64,000 nucleotides of DNA from Sphingomonas sp. DG1-23 (GCF_030730875.1 NZ_JAVAMA010000003.1:362919-426918), one strand, 5' to 3'; numbered from the stretch's first letter, positions 9,029 to 18,854 are shown. A program made the numbers and translations. The notes: a model not told the origin generated them from the sequence alone.

Positions 9029-10939
9029 TCAATCGCGGAGGGTGCCGATCCGCGGAACCCCGATCGACGCCGGATCGCCAATGTCGATAGGCACCAGCCC
9101 GAACTGCATCCGCCAGGGCGCGGTCGGGTCGTTGCCGAACATCGTGTACCAATAGCGGCCCTGTTTGTCGGCGAACGCAGTGCCGTGACCGCCGTGCGGC
9201 GCGCCCATCCGGCGCTGGCTGTAGGGGCCGAACAGCGATTTCGACGTGCCGTACATCATGTCGTAGGTGCCATGGGTGCGCAGCGGGCCATGCCATTCGG
9301 CGCCGGTGAGAAAATAGACGCCGTTCACCTTGATCAGGCCATTGCCTTCATAGCCGACCGCGTCGCCGTCCACATCGACCAGCTTGCGCACGGGTCCGTC
9401 GAAGCCGTCCCGCGCGGCATTGAGCCTGGCGATCCTGCCGCCGCCCCACAGGAAATAGAGGCCGTCGTCATCCTCGAACGGGAAGCCGTCGATCCCCTCG
9501 ACCAGATAGCTTTTGGTGACGTTGGCATAGGGGCCTTCGGCCTTGCCGCTGGTCGAGCGATAGAGCCAGGTCTTGCCCCCGACGCCGCGCTCCATCACCG
9601 AGAAGGCCAGATAGAAGGTCTTGTCGCGTTCGACCCATTTGATCTCGGGCGCCCAGAGCTCGGCGATGTTCTTGCCGAAATCATAGCCCATGCCTTGCCA
9701 GCGCCAGACGAAGCCGACTTCGTCCCATCGCTCGAGATCGGCCGAACGCCAGAGTTTCACGCCCCCTTCCGGCTTGTGATAGCCATAGCCGTCGAGCGTT
9801 CCGACCAGATAATAATAGCCGTCGCCGCCGAGCGTGACCGAAGGATCGCGCATCGTCTCGCCGGTGATCAGCGGCTTGCGCGCCGCGACTGCGCTGTCCT
9901 CGGTGATCGCCGACGCCGCCTGACGCAGCCGCCCGTCGGGCGCGCGCTCGAGCGGGACGAGACCAACCTGCTCGCAGAACAAGGCGAAGCCGTCATCACA
10001 CCTGGGATTATATGCCGCCGCGAGCCGGCCATCGCGGAACCGCACGACCGAACCGCGACCGGCATGCGGAACGGCGAGCATGCGCCGCGTGAAAGGGCCG
10101 TACGGCGTCGGCGCTTCGGCCATGAACAGATCCTCGGTCGCGGTGCGCATGCGCCCGGTCACTTCGCTCGCGGCGAGCACGTAGCGATCGCCGTCACGGA
10201 ACATCGTCGTGCCGGCCCGACCGACGCGCGTGCGCACCGGCCAGTCCTTGCCGACCGGCGGGTGCTCGGCGAACAGCTTCTGATCGGGCTTGAGGAAGCG
10301 CGGCGCCTCGGCGAGTCCCGCGAAGCCGGGCTTCAGCCGCGCGATATAGCCGCCGCCCCAGAGCAGATAGCCCGCGCCGTCGCGATCGACGAAGAGCGAC
10401 GCATCGGCCGCGTCTTCGACCAGGCAGGGTGAAGCGGCGAAGCTGCCGCCCGGATCGGCCACGGCGCCGGCGGCGATGCGGGCGCAGCCCGTCTTGTCCG
10501 AGAAAGCGAGATAGAGCCTGTCGCCGGCGACCGTCACCGACGGCGCGAGATAGCGTTCGGAAACGTCGCCCGGAACGATGCCGTTGCCGCTGATCCTGGC
10601 CGGGCCCCACCCCTTCCACGCCGTCGCGTCCCGCGCCGTCGTCCACAGCTCCACGCCGTGGCGCGCGTAACTGCGCAGCGTGGTGCCGGTGAGGATGAAG
10701 CCTCCGTCGGGCATCATCGCGATCGACGCATCGCCGATCGGCCGTTCGGAAAAGAACGGCATGATCGGCTTCGCGTCGGCGGCGGGCATCACCACCGCAT
10801 TGCGATCCATCGAAGGGTGATCGGCGAAGATGTCGTCGGCCACCGCTTTCTTGAACTGCTGCGCCAGCGCCGCTGGCGTGACGCAGAGCGCAGCGGGCAG
10901 CAGCGTGGAGAGCAGCAGGCGGTAGTGCATATTCGTCAC
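9029..10939 (-). CDS. Tandem GH43-like five-bladed propeller glycosidase
   Basis: Exported protein of about 636 residues. The GTG at 10939 is preferred because AGGAGG lies eight bases upstream; the next ATG is at 10930. The signal peptide ends near ALA-Q. Two propeller-like halves are visible. The first (about residues 40-335) has YLAPSVTVAGDRLYLAFSD and YLLWGGGYIARL. The second (about 340-630) has RDPSVTLGGDGYYYLVGT, WAPEIKWVERDKTFYLAFS, YFLWGGGRIARL and EGNGLIKVNGVYFLTGA. The second half keeps the RDP and GNG-type motifs expected for a GH43-like active site. The first looks less complete and may bind sugar. The substrate is unknown. It starts 13 bases after the GH-A-like gene. Confidence 0.82.
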   Translation of the reverse strand: MTNMHYRLLLSTLLPAALCVTPAALAQQFKKAVADDIFADHPSMDRNAVVMPAADAKPIMPFFSERPIGDASIAMMPDGGFILTGTTLRSYARHGVELWTTARDATAWKGWGPARISGNGIVPGDVSERYLAPSVTVAGDRLYLAFSDKTGCARIAAGAVADPGGSFAASPCLVEDAADASLFVDRDGAGYLLWGGGYIARLKPGFAGLAEAPRFLKPDQKLFAEHPPVGKDWPVRTRVGRAGTTMFRDGDRYVLAASEVTGRMRTATEDLFMAEAPTPYGPFTRRMLAVPHAGRGSVVRFRDGRLAAAYNPRCDDGFALFCEQVGLVPLERAPDGRLRQAASAITEDSAVAARKPLITGETMRDPSVTLGGDGYYYLVGTLDGYGYHKPEGGVKLWRSADLERWDEVGFVWRWQGMGYDFGKNIAELWAPEIKWVERDKTFYLAFSVMERGVGGKTWLYRSTSGKAEGPYANVTKSYLVEGIDGFPFEDDDGLYFLWGGGRIARLNAARDGFDGPVRKLVDVDGDAVGYEGNGLIKVNGVYFLTGAEWHGPLRTHGTYDMMYGTSKSLFGPYSQRRMGAPHGGHGTAFADKQGRYWYTMFGNDPTAPWRMQFGLVPIDIGDPASIGVPRIGTLRD

Positions 10940-10952
10940 TTTCTCTGCCTCC

Positions 10953-12074
10953 TCACTTTCTCTGCAACGCCCTGAAGTCGTCGATCCACGCATAATTCGG
11001 CGCGGCGCTGCCGTCGGCATTGGGCTGAACGGTGCGGCCGGCATAGACGCTGTTGAGCAGCCATGGCGTCTTTTCCGGACCCCATTTTGCCGACATCGAG
11101 CTGCCTTGCTTGAACCCATAGGTCGCGACGGCGAGGCGGCCGGTGTCGCGGAACAGCTTCATCTGGTTGGCCAGATAATGCTTCCGGTTCTCGAACCACG
11201 GGCTCTGCGCGAGGAACGCGTCCCATTGCGGCTTGGGAAAAGGCGTCTCGAGCGCAGCCTTGATGATCTGCCAGTTCCGGGCATCGCGCGGCGCGCCATA
11301 TTTATCGGCGAACGCCGCCGGCACCGGTCCCTTCATGTTCGCCTGCCACCACCAGACCAAAGAGAATTCGGTGACGAGGAACTTCTGCTCCGGACGCATG
11401 CGCGGCAGGATATAATCGAGGAACGCCCTCGACTCCTCGATCGCGCGAATATGCGGATGGATGTTGACGCCGTCGAGCTCGGGAGTCGTCTTGACGAAGG
11501 ACAGCCAGCGCTCGGTCGCCGGCGTGCGCCAGGCGGGGCGTTCTATATGATTGAGCGCCCCCATGTAGAGGTGCGTCTTGCAGCTGTCGGCGCAATGCTG
11601 CGCGCGATACGCGATGACGCGCCTTGCCAGCCGCTCGTAGAATTCGTTGAAATTGGCGTCCCAATCCTGTTTGCGGCTCTCGATGAAGGGCTCGTTGCCG
11701 ATCACGAGGATATCGACCTTGCCCATCACCAGCGGCAGCACCGCATCGAGCCGGGCGAGCTGTTTGGCGAATTCGGCGCTGTCGACCTTGGGAAATGCGA
11801 CGCGGTTATAGGGAAATTTCAGCGTCAGGATCGTCTTGTAGCCGCGATTGCCGGCGTCGAGGATCGTCCTGACTGCGCCATGCTCGGCGACCGGCCCGCG
11901 ATCGACCTGCGGCATCGGCAGGAAAAGCCGCACCCAGCTGGCGTCCGCCTTTTCGAGATCGCGATAATCCACGTCCTCGAAATGCTCGTTATAGTTCGCG
12001 CCGAGCGCTCCCTGCGCCACGGCCGGGCCGGACGCGAAGAGCAAAACCGCACCGATCGCCAGAAGCTTCCGCAT
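10953..12074 (-). CDS. Clan GH-A-like glycoside hydrolase, exported
   Basis: Predicted retaining glycosidase of 373 residues, beginning at an ATG preceded by GGAGGAG. A cleavable signal peptide ends at AVA-Q (residue 20). The fold is suggested by a TIM-barrel pattern with IGNEPF around Glu128 (acid/base candidate) and VTEFSLVW around Glu236 (nucleophile candidate), the two positions expected in clan GH-A enzymes. I cannot assign a CAZy family by eye. It lies between a sulfatase (17 bases upstream) and the GH43-like gene, so it probably cuts the backbone or side chain exposed after desulfation. Confidence 0.72.
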   Translation of the reverse strand: MRKLLAIGAVLLFASGPAVAQGALGANYNEHFEDVDYRDLEKADASWVRLFLPMPQVDRGPVAEHGAVRTILDAGNRGYKTILTLKFPYNRVAFPKVDSAEFAKQLARLDAVLPLVMGKVDILVIGNEPFIESRKQDWDANFNEFYERLARRVIAYRAQHCADSCKTHLYMGALNHIERPAWRTPATERWLSFVKTTPELDGVNIHPHIRAIEESRAFLDYILPRMRPEQKFLVTEFSLVWWWQANMKGPVPAAFADKYGAPRDARNWQIIKAALETPFPKPQWDAFLAQSPWFENRKHYLANQMKLFRDTGRLAVATYGFKQGSSMSAKWGPEKTPWLLNSVYAGRTVQPNADGSAAPNYAWIDDFRALQRK

Positions 12075-12091
12075 CCTTCTCTCCTCCGATT

Positions 12092-13669
12092 TCAGGGACG
12101 GCTGCGGCCGTCGCGTTCGATTTTGTCGAGCCACGTGGCGAGGGTCCGGGCGCGATCGCGCAGCTTCGCCGCCAGATCGTTGCGCTCGCCTGGGTCCCGC
12201 GCGAGATTGTAGAGCTGGTCGCGCGGCGAAGTGCCGATGGCGTTGCCGTGAAATGCATGCGGCGCGCTGCTGCCACGGATCAGCTTCCAGTCGCCGGCGC
12301 GCAACGCGAGGATCCGCGCGCCGCTGCTCTCCACCGTGCCGCCGGTGGCAATCATCAGCTTGGTGTCCTCGACCACATGATCGCGTCCGCGATCGCTTTG
12401 ACCGAGCAACGGCGTGAGCATGTCGAAGCTGTCGACCGCCGCATCGCGCGGCAGTTCCTGTCCGACCAAAGCGGCCAGCGACGCGACCAGATCGACATGG
12501 TCGACGAGCGCGCGCGACACGTGGCCGGCGCGGACCCGGCCTGGCCAGCAGGTGATCATCGGAACGCGGGTGCCGCCTTCGTAGATCGCATATTTGCCGC
12601 TGCGATACGGTCCCGCCGGGCGATGGCCGCCCGCCAGTTCGACTGCGCGATCCTGATAGCCGTCGAACAGGATCGGGCCGTTGTCGCTGCTGAACACCAA
12701 TAGCGTGTCGTCGGCGATCCCCAGTGCTTCCAGCCTGCGCATCACCTCGCCGACGGTCCAGTCGAGCTGGAGGATTGCGTCGCCGCGCGATCCCATGCCC
12801 GACTTGCCGGCGAAGCGCGGATGCGGCGCGCGCGGCACGTGCGGCTCGTTGACGGCGTAATAGAGGAAGAACGGCGCGTCGCGCTTTGCCGCAATGAATT
12901 CCACGGCCTTGCGGAGGAGCACATCGCTGAGTCTCCCGTCGTTCCAGCGTGCGGCACGGCCGCCGGTCATATAGCCGATCCGGCCGATGCCGTTGACGAT
13001 GGTGTTCGAGTGCTCGGGATCGCCGGCGAATTCGAGCTGGTCCGGATTTTCGGCGCCGGTTGGCTCGTCGCCGATCTTGCTGAGATAATCGACGGCGATC
13101 GGATCGGCCGGATCGAGATTCACCACGCGCCGGCTCTCGATCAGCACGGTGGGCACCCGATCGAGCGTCGCCGGCATGAAGAAGGCATGGTCGAAGCCGA
13201 TGTCGAGCGGGCCCGGGGCGATCTCGCCGTTCCAGTCGACCTTCCCGTCGCCGAGCCCGAGATGCCATTTGCCGACCAGCCCGGTGGCATAGCCCGCCTG
13301 TTTGAGCATCGACGGCAGCGTGAACTTGCCTGGCCGGATCAGCGCAGGCGCGTCACCGGGCAGGATCTGCGTACCCGAGGCTCGCCATGCATAATCGCCG
13401 GTGAGCAAGGCGTAGCGCGACGGGGTGCAGGTCGCCGAAGGCGAATGCGCATTCTCGAAACGCGTGCCGCGCGTCGCCAGCCGATCGAGGTTGGGCGTGC
13501 GGATCGCAGTGGCGCCGTAGCAGCTCAAATCGCCATAACCGAGATCGTCGGCATAGATCAGCACGATGTTGGGCTTGCGGGCCGGGGGCGCCGCCCGCAG
13601 TGCTCTCGGCGCCACCAATGCGGCTGCCCCGGCGAGCAGAATCCCACGGCGATTTGTCGCAGCCTTCAT
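12092..13669 (-). CDS. Type I sulfatase, probable Tat export
   Basis: Sulfatase of 525 residues and first gene of the seven-gene minus-strand run. The N-terminus has a twin-arginine pattern (NRRGILLAG) followed by a hydrophobic stretch and ALRA-A, which suggests Tat rather than Sec export. The DD metal ligands are at residues 41-42, and CTPSR at 81-85 is the formylglycine site. GKWHLGLGDG and FSSDNGP supply further conserved sulfatase elements. Its promoter should lie in the divergent region shared with the TonB receptor at 13788, which contains a strong palindrome. Confidence 0.93.
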   Translation of the reverse strand: MKAATNRRGILLAGAAALVAPRALRAAPPARKPNIVLIYADDLGYGDLSCYGATAIRTPNLDRLATRGTRFENAHSPSATCTPSRYALLTGDYAWRASGTQILPGDAPALIRPGKFTLPSMLKQAGYATGLVGKWHLGLGDGKVDWNGEIAPGPLDIGFDHAFFMPATLDRVPTVLIESRRVVNLDPADPIAVDYLSKIGDEPTGAENPDQLEFAGDPEHSNTIVNGIGRIGYMTGGRAARWNDGRLSDVLLRKAVEFIAAKRDAPFFLYYAVNEPHVPRAPHPRFAGKSGMGSRGDAILQLDWTVGEVMRRLEALGIADDTLLVFSSDNGPILFDGYQDRAVELAGGHRPAGPYRSGKYAIYEGGTRVPMITCWPGRVRAGHVSRALVDHVDLVASLAALVGQELPRDAAVDSFDMLTPLLGQSDRGRDHVVEDTKLMIATGGTVESSGARILALRAGDWKLIRGSSAPHAFHGNAIGTSPRDQLYNLARDPGERNDLAAKLRDRARTLATWLDKIERDGRSRP

Positions 13670-13738
13670 ATCCGCCTCCCACCCTCCGATTGCACCAATT
13701 AGCGCGGCGTCGAAGCGGCTCTTGTCAACACGGATTAA

Positions 13739-13768
13739 TATGATAATTACTTAGCGTCAATTATCATA
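13739..13768. promoter_or_regulatory. Perfect 10-bp-arm inverted repeat, candidate operator
   Basis: TATGATAATT (13739-13748) and its exact reverse complement AATTATCATA (13759-13768) flank a 10-base spacer. The site is AT-rich in a GC-rich genome. It lies between the divergent sulfatase operon (starts 13669) and the TonB receptor (starts 13788), close to the receptor's ribosome-binding site. The half-site core ATATGATAA recurs at 18872-18880 before the fourth sulfatase, which points to one shared regulator, most simply the GntR protein encoded at 17998. That link is inference. Confidence 0.65.
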
Positions 13769-13787
13769 ACATAAAGGGGGAGGATCT

Positions 13788-16535
13788 GTGTTGAATCGCA
13801 ATTTCTATTCGCTGCTGGCGACCGCATCGGCGCTGGGACTGGTGACGGCGCCGACCTGCGCCGCGGCGCAGGAAGGCCCTCGGCCCAGTTCCGCCGAGGA
13901 ACCCGGCGTGGTCGGCGCAGATATGGGAGAGTCCGAAGGCGACATCGTCGTCACGGCGATCCGCCGCAGCCTCGAGACTGCGCAGGCGATCAAGCAGGAT
14001 TCCGACCAGATCGTCGATTCGATCGTCGCCGAGGATATCGGCAAGCTTCCCGATATCAGCGCGTCCGAATCGCTCGCACGCGTCACCGGGGTGCAGGTCA
14101 CGCGCAATGCCGGCATTGCGCAGGGCGTCACCGTCCGCGGCCTCGGCGATCTCTCCACCACCTATAACGGCCGCGAAGTGTTCACCGCCGAAGGCCGTTA
14201 CGTCCAGCTGCAGGACTTTCCTTCGAACGGCATCGCGCGTCTCGACGTGTTCAAATCGGCGACCGCCGACCAGCTCGAGCCGGGCCTTGCCGGCCTGATC
14301 GACGTGCGCTCGCGCCGCCCGCTCGACTTCCAGGGCACGCGCATCGCCGGCGCGATCATCGGTCTGCACTGGTATCAATCGCAGCGGCTCGGCCTGGAGG
14401 CCAACCTGCTCGCCAGCACGCGCTGGAACACCGGCATCGGCGAAATGGGCTTCCTGATCGAAGGCTCCTATGCCGACACCAAATTCACCGATTCGGCACG
14501 CAATATCAGCCAGACGATCCTTGCGCCCACGGCCAAGGCGCCGCTGCGCTACCCGTCGTTCGTCAACACCGACTACAATATGGGCACGCGCCACCGGCCC
14601 AACGCGGCGGCGTCATTCCAGTGGCGGCCGAGCCATATGCTGGAAATCTATCTCGACGGCCTGTTCCAGGGCTATCGCGGCAAGAACGAGCCGCGCAACT
14701 TCCAGGTCGCCTCGGGCGATGCCGCGGTGCTCACCAATATCGAGTTGTTCGAAGGCACCAACCTGATCCGCAGCATGGATGCCAGCGGCGGTGGGCTCCC
14801 GAATGGCGTGCAGCAGGTCAACGACCAGTGGACCGACACCTATCAGGCGGGCGGCGGCTTCATCTGGAAGAGCGACAAGATCAAGATCACCGGGGACGCC
14901 GCGTTCACTGATTCGACCTTCACCAACCACAATTACGCCTTCAACTATCAGCTGACCGCCGCCCCCGGCCGCCATTTCGAGTTCGACACCGATCAGGGCG
15001 TCGGCGGCGGCACCGTGACGCTGCTCAACAATTTCGACCTGTTCAATCCGGCGCTCTATCGCTGGACCAACATCGTCGAGGGCGGAAACCGCGGCCACGG
15101 CCGCAGCGTCCAGGGCCGGCTCGACCTGGATTACAAGCTCGACTCGTTCGGCATCACCAATCTGCAGGCGGGCATCCGCTACAGCACCCGCGATGCGGAC
15201 AATTATGTCTACAACCGCACCGACACCGCGCCGGCCGGACGGCTCTTCACGCTGCTGCCGCTCGACTATGTGTCTGCGGACCGCGGCTTCCGCAACGACG
15301 ACGCGACGTCGCTCGTCACGTGGCTGACGCCGACCCGCGACAGCCTTCGCGCGAACATCGAGGCGCTCCGCACTGCCGCCGGCCAGCCGACCGGCCGCCC
15401 CTCCTGGGGCAGGCCCGTCTATACCGGCAACGAGAAGACCTATACCGGCTATGTGCAGGCCAAATACGCGTTCGATATCGGCGTGCCGGTCGACGGCATG
15501 ATCGGCCTTCGCGCGACGCGGACCGAAACGACGATCGACGGCCTGCAGGCGACGAGCGGCGCCAGCGCGAACCAGCAGGTTTCGCGCTCCACCGCCTATA
15601 CCGATTTTCTGCCCAACCTCAGCGCGCGCTTCCACTTCATGCCCGAGCTGCAGTTGCGCCTGGCGTTCACCAAGACGCGCACCCGGCCGGGCTTCGGTCA
15701 GCTCAATCCGACGGTGACGATCGGCGCGCTGCCCGCGAATTTCTGCACGCCGAGCCCGACCAACCCCGAAGCCGGCCCGAACAATCCGGACTGCATTCGT
15801 CCGGCGTCGAGCGGCAATCCCGATCTGAAGCCGATCGAATCGACCAATTACGACGCATCGCTCGAATATTATTTCAGCCGCAGCGGTTCGATCACCGTCG
15901 GCGTGTTCCGTAAGGATCTGAACGGCTTCATCAACAACTTCACCAACGACGTCGCGGATCCCGAATTCACCCGCCTGCGCTTCACGCGCCCGGAAAACGG
16001 CGGCAAGGGCCAGATCAACGGTATCGAGGCCGGCGCGCGCACCTTCTTCCGCGCGCCCTGGCTGCCCGATTGGCTGGGCAAGTTCGGCGCGCTGGTGAAC
16101 TATACCTATCTGGATCACGGCACCGAGCTGGCCCCGAGCCTCGCGGCGACCTTGCCGGGGATGCAGCGGATCGCTGGCATCTCCGACCACATCTTCAACG
16201 TCTCGGGCTTCTACGAGACCCGCGGCTTCTCGGCCCGGCTCTCGTATAATTACCGCTCGGACTTCGTCTCGGGCTATGGCCAGGTGGTCGATCCGGGGCT
16301 CGGTGCCGGCGTGCTCGGCCCGACGCTCCCGGTGACCGAGGATGGTCGCGGCACGATGGACTTCGCCGCCACGCTGTCGCCACTCGAGAGCGTCACGCTT
16401 TCGTTCAATGCCACCAATTTGCTCGGCGCCGCCGCGACCAATGCGCGCGTGTTCAATGCGCAGGGACAGAGCTATCGCTGGCAGACGCGCTTCCTCGAGA
16501 GCGTCTATCGCGTCGGCATCCGCTTCCGCTTCTGA
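13788..16535 (+). CDS. TonB-dependent receptor, no STN domain
   Basis: Outer-membrane transporter of 915 residues. It starts with GTG (or TTG three bases later) after GGGGGAGG. A signal peptide is followed by DIVVTAIRRSLETAQAIKQD (TonB-box region), plug motifs VDSIVAEDIGKLPDISASES and VTVRGLGDLSTTYNGREVF, and a barrel ending YRVGIRFRF. The plug/barrel type resembles receptors for carbohydrates in sphingomonads. With no STN domain it is probably not the FecR signaller and may instead be controlled through the palindrome just upstream. A strong hairpin follows the gene. Confidence 0.94.
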   Translation: MLNRNFYSLLATASALGLVTAPTCAAAQEGPRPSSAEEPGVVGADMGESEGDIVVTAIRRSLETAQAIKQDSDQIVDSIVAEDIGKLPDISASESLARVTGVQVTRNAGIAQGVTVRGLGDLSTTYNGREVFTAEGRYVQLQDFPSNGIARLDVFKSATADQLEPGLAGLIDVRSRRPLDFQGTRIAGAIIGLHWYQSQRLGLEANLLASTRWNTGIGEMGFLIEGSYADTKFTDSARNISQTILAPTAKAPLRYPSFVNTDYNMGTRHRPNAAASFQWRPSHMLEIYLDGLFQGYRGKNEPRNFQVASGDAAVLTNIELFEGTNLIRSMDASGGGLPNGVQQVNDQWTDTYQAGGGFIWKSDKIKITGDAAFTDSTFTNHNYAFNYQLTAAPGRHFEFDTDQGVGGGTVTLLNNFDLFNPALYRWTNIVEGGNRGHGRSVQGRLDLDYKLDSFGITNLQAGIRYSTRDADNYVYNRTDTAPAGRLFTLLPLDYVSADRGFRNDDATSLVTWLTPTRDSLRANIEALRTAAGQPTGRPSWGRPVYTGNEKTYTGYVQAKYAFDIGVPVDGMIGLRATRTETTIDGLQATSGASANQQVSRSTAYTDFLPNLSARFHFMPELQLRLAFTKTRTRPGFGQLNPTVTIGALPANFCTPSPTNPEAGPNNPDCIRPASSGNPDLKPIESTNYDASLEYYFSRSGSITVGVFRKDLNGFINNFTNDVADPEFTRLRFTRPENGGKGQINGIEAGARTFFRAPWLPDWLGKFGALVNYTYLDHGTELAPSLAATLPGMQRIAGISDHIFNVSGFYETRGFSARLSYNYRSDFVSGYGQVVDPGLGAGVLGPTLPVTEDGRGTMDFAATLSPLESVTLSFNATNLLGAAATNARVFNAQGQSYRWQTRFLESVYRVGIRFRF

Positions 16536-16559
16536 CGCCGGCGGCACCGATCCACGACC

Positions 16560-16590
16560 GGGCGTGTCACCCAAATCGGGTGTCACGCCC
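16560..16590. terminator. Bidirectional terminator hairpin
   Basis: GGGCGTGTCACCC and GGGTGTCACGCCC pair over 13 positions with one mismatch around the loop AAATC, followed by TTTCGTTTG. It lies between the convergent TonB receptor (ends 16535) and MFS gene (ends 16620) and should stop transcription from at least the plus strand. Confidence 0.75.
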
Positions 16591-16619
16591 TTTCGTTTGC
16601 GGTGCCGGGACTGCGGCAA

Positions 16620-17873
16620 TCAGGCGCCGTCGCGGCTGAGCAGCCGGGAGGCGATCAGGCAGCTGCCTCCTGCGACATAAGCGAGCGCCAGCGCCAGCAA
16701 TGTCGGCACATAGCCGGCCCCCGCGGCGACCGACCTGCCGACCAGCATGAGCGATCCCACCGCCAGAAGATTGCCGGCAAAGGCGGCGATGCCGGCGATC
16801 GTGCCGGTGCGTTCGCGATATTGCGCATCGCTGATCGTCGAGAAGATCAGCACCGAGACGATCTGATGCCCGAAGATCGCCAGCGCGCAGGCGCCGACGC
16901 TCACCGCGCGTACCGGCTGAGTCGCCAGCAGGAGCAACCCCGCCACCCCCAGACAGCATGCCGCGATCCAGATCTGCGCGCGGATCCCGCGGGCATGCGG
17001 CCAGCGCACGGCGGCGAGTGCGCCCGCCAGACTTCCCAAAGCTGCCCAGACATAGATGCCGGTCACGCTGCCGGCCCATGCCATGGTGCCGTTGCCGTGC
17101 AGATGGAAGAAGACGGGCAGCCAATAGAGAAACACCCACCAGAGCTGATCGGTCAGCCCCTTGGCCGCGATCAGCAGCCATGTCGCGGGTCGCCGAAGCG
17201 GGCTGCCGCCGGCGCGCGACGCCACTGCCACGGGCGTTGCCGGGATCGTCGTTGCGCTCACCCGGAGCCACCAGACCACCCACACGAAGCCGATTCCACC
17301 CAGAAGGATCGCGGCCCACCGCCAGCCCAGCGACCAGGCCAGCATCGGCACCAGCACCGGCCCGACCATCGCGCCAACGCTCGGCGCCATGTTGAACAAG
17401 CCAAGCGCGAGCGCGCGCCGCCGCGCGGGAGCGAGCGCGCCCAGCACCTTGAGCGCCGCCGGCGTTCCGATCGCCTCGGCGCCGGTGAGGCCGACGCGAA
17501 CGACGAGCATCGATTGCGCGCCTGTCGCCAGCGCCTGCGCGGCGGTGAACACGCTCCACGTCGCCACGCCCCACGCGAAGCAGCGACGCGCCGGCACCTG
17601 ATCGACGATCCACCCCATCAGCGGCAGGCAGAGCGCGGCGGAAAGCTGCGCGGCGGCGGTGATCCGGCCGTAGCTGTCGCTCGACCAGCGGAATTCCCGA
17701 TCGAGCAGCGGCTTGATCAGCGCCAGCATCTGGCGATCCACATTGTTGAGCACGATCGCCGCGAGAATCGCGGCGACCACTCCGGCCCCCGCCACAGCGC
17801 CGGGAAGGCACATTAATTGCGCGCCGGTCGAGGACGATGCCAACTGCTTCGCTCGATCGCCGGAAAGGACCAT
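16620..17873 (-). CDS. MFS transporter, sugar-acid type
   Basis: Polytopic inner-membrane protein of about 417 residues with some twelve hydrophobic segments. TM1 has IVLNNVDRQMLALIKPLLDRE, and the loop 2-3 region has GWIVDQVPARRCFAWGVATW. The family resembles MFS hexuronate/sugar-acid carriers, as does the other MFS protein of the locus. The start is uncertain: the ATG at 17873 lacks a clear ribosome-binding site. It is divergent from the GntR regulator, 125 bases away, a common arrangement for a regulated transporter. It probably carries a cleavage product into the cytoplasm. Confidence 0.85.
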   Translation of the reverse strand: MVLSGDRAKQLASSSTGAQLMCLPGAVAGAGVVAAILAAIVLNNVDRQMLALIKPLLDREFRWSSDSYGRITAAAQLSAALCLPLMGWIVDQVPARRCFAWGVATWSVFTAAQALATGAQSMLVVRVGLTGAEAIGTPAALKVLGALAPARRRALALGLFNMAPSVGAMVGPVLVPMLAWSLGWRWAAILLGGIGFVWVVWWLRVSATTIPATPVAVASRAGGSPLRRPATWLLIAAKGLTDQLWWVFLYWLPVFFHLHGNGTMAWAGSVTGIYVWAALGSLAGALAAVRWPHARGIRAQIWIAACCLGVAGLLLLATQPVRAVSVGACALAIFGHQIVSVLIFSTISDAQYRERTGTIAGIAAFAGNLLAVGSLMLVGRSVAAGAGYVPTLLALALAYVAGGSCLIASRLLSRDGA

Positions 17874-17997
17874 AAGGCGGCTATAGATCGCCCCATCTTG
17901 TCCGTCACGGGCGGCCGCGGCGTGTTCATCGGGGATTTTTTCCGCTAGCACCCGAACGCACCCGGCGGGGCGGGCGCCAATGAGGAAAAACACGACG

Positions 17998-18729
17998 ATG
18001 GCGACTTGGCCGAAAGAGGAACTGGATAGCGGCAACCAGTTCGGTCGGACGCTGACTCTGAATCTGGTCGACGCGGTCGGTCGCGCGATCGTGCGCGGCG
18101 AATATGCCGACCGGCCCTTCCCCACCGAAGCGGATCTGAGCAAGGAGCACGGCATCAGCCGCTCGGTCACCCGCGAGGCGATCAAGATGATCACCGCGAA
18201 GGGATTGCTCGGCGCGCGTCCGAAGATCGGGACTTTCATCCAGCCCGAAGAGAGCTGGAACCTGTTCGACGTGGATGTCCTGCGCTGGCTGATGGAGCAG
18301 AAGCTCTCCAGCGCGTTGCTCCGCCAGTTCAACGAATTGCGCCTCACGGTCGAACCGCAGGCGGCGGCATGGGCGGCGCGGCGCGCGCGCCCTGCGCAGG
18401 TCACCGCGATCCTCTCGGGCCTCACCCGGATGCGCGAGGCGGCCGAAGGGAATGGCGATCCGCTTTCGGCGGACATCGATTTCCACGTCGCGGTGCTTCG
18501 CGCCTCGGGCAATCCCTTCCTGTCGCAGTTTCGCGACATCGTGACGACTGCGCTGCGCACCTCGATCCGGGTCACCAACCGCCAGGCCGGCGGCAAGGCA
18601 TGCATCGACGACCACGCCGCGGTCTACGAGGCGATCGCCGCGGGCAAGCCGGAAGAAGCCGCCGCCGCCATGGCCAAGCTCATCGACGACGTGCTCGATT
18701 ATATCGACCGGACACCGCCGCGCGACTGA
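17998..18729 (+). CDS. GntR-family regulator, FadR/FCD subgroup
   Basis: DNA-binding regulator of about 243 residues. The ATG at 17998 is favoured by a GAGGA about 11 bases upstream; an in-frame ATG at 17980 is possible. The winged HTH (about residues 15-80) includes FPTEADLSKEHGISRSVTRE and GLLGARPKIGTFI. The C-terminal FCD ligand domain carries DIDFHVAVLRASGNP and DDHAAVYEAI, giving the Asp/His set that usually holds a metal and a sugar-acid effector. Sugar-acid sensors such as UxuR/ExuR belong to this subgroup. It is the likely controller of the sulfated-glycan locus and may bind the palindromes at 13739 and 18866. Confidence 0.9.
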   Translation: MATWPKEELDSGNQFGRTLTLNLVDAVGRAIVRGEYADRPFPTEADLSKEHGISRSVTREAIKMITAKGLLGARPKIGTFIQPEESWNLFDVDVLRWLMEQKLSSALLRQFNELRLTVEPQAAAWAARRARPAQVTAILSGLTRMREAAEGNGDPLSADIDFHVAVLRASGNPFLSQFRDIVTTALRTSIRVTNRQAGGKACIDDHAAVYEAIAAGKPEEAAAAMAKLIDDVLDYIDRTPPRD

Positions 18730-18832
18730 CGCCGCCGCGGACGACAGCGCGTTTCCCGACAGCGGCGGCGACGCCCCTGCCGACGCGGCTTACGCGCGCG
18801 CGTCATCTGCGGGGTGGCAACACTGGGGCGCT

Positions 18833-18854
18833 GGACAGATGAATTAATCTGTCC
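18833..18854. promoter_or_regulatory. Inverted repeat upstream of sulfatase gene
   Basis: GGACAGAT (18833-18840) and its exact reverse complement ATCTGTCC (18847-18854) enclose six bases, GAATTA. It lies about 120 bases before the sulfatase start and about 100 bases after the GntR gene. It could be an operator or the terminator of the regulator gene; no T-run follows, so an operator is somewhat more likely. Confidence 0.45.

Noticed and set aside
14613..16619. Long antisense frame under the TonB receptor
   Set aside because: Low-complexity shadow of the receptor with no recognisable motif and no start context.
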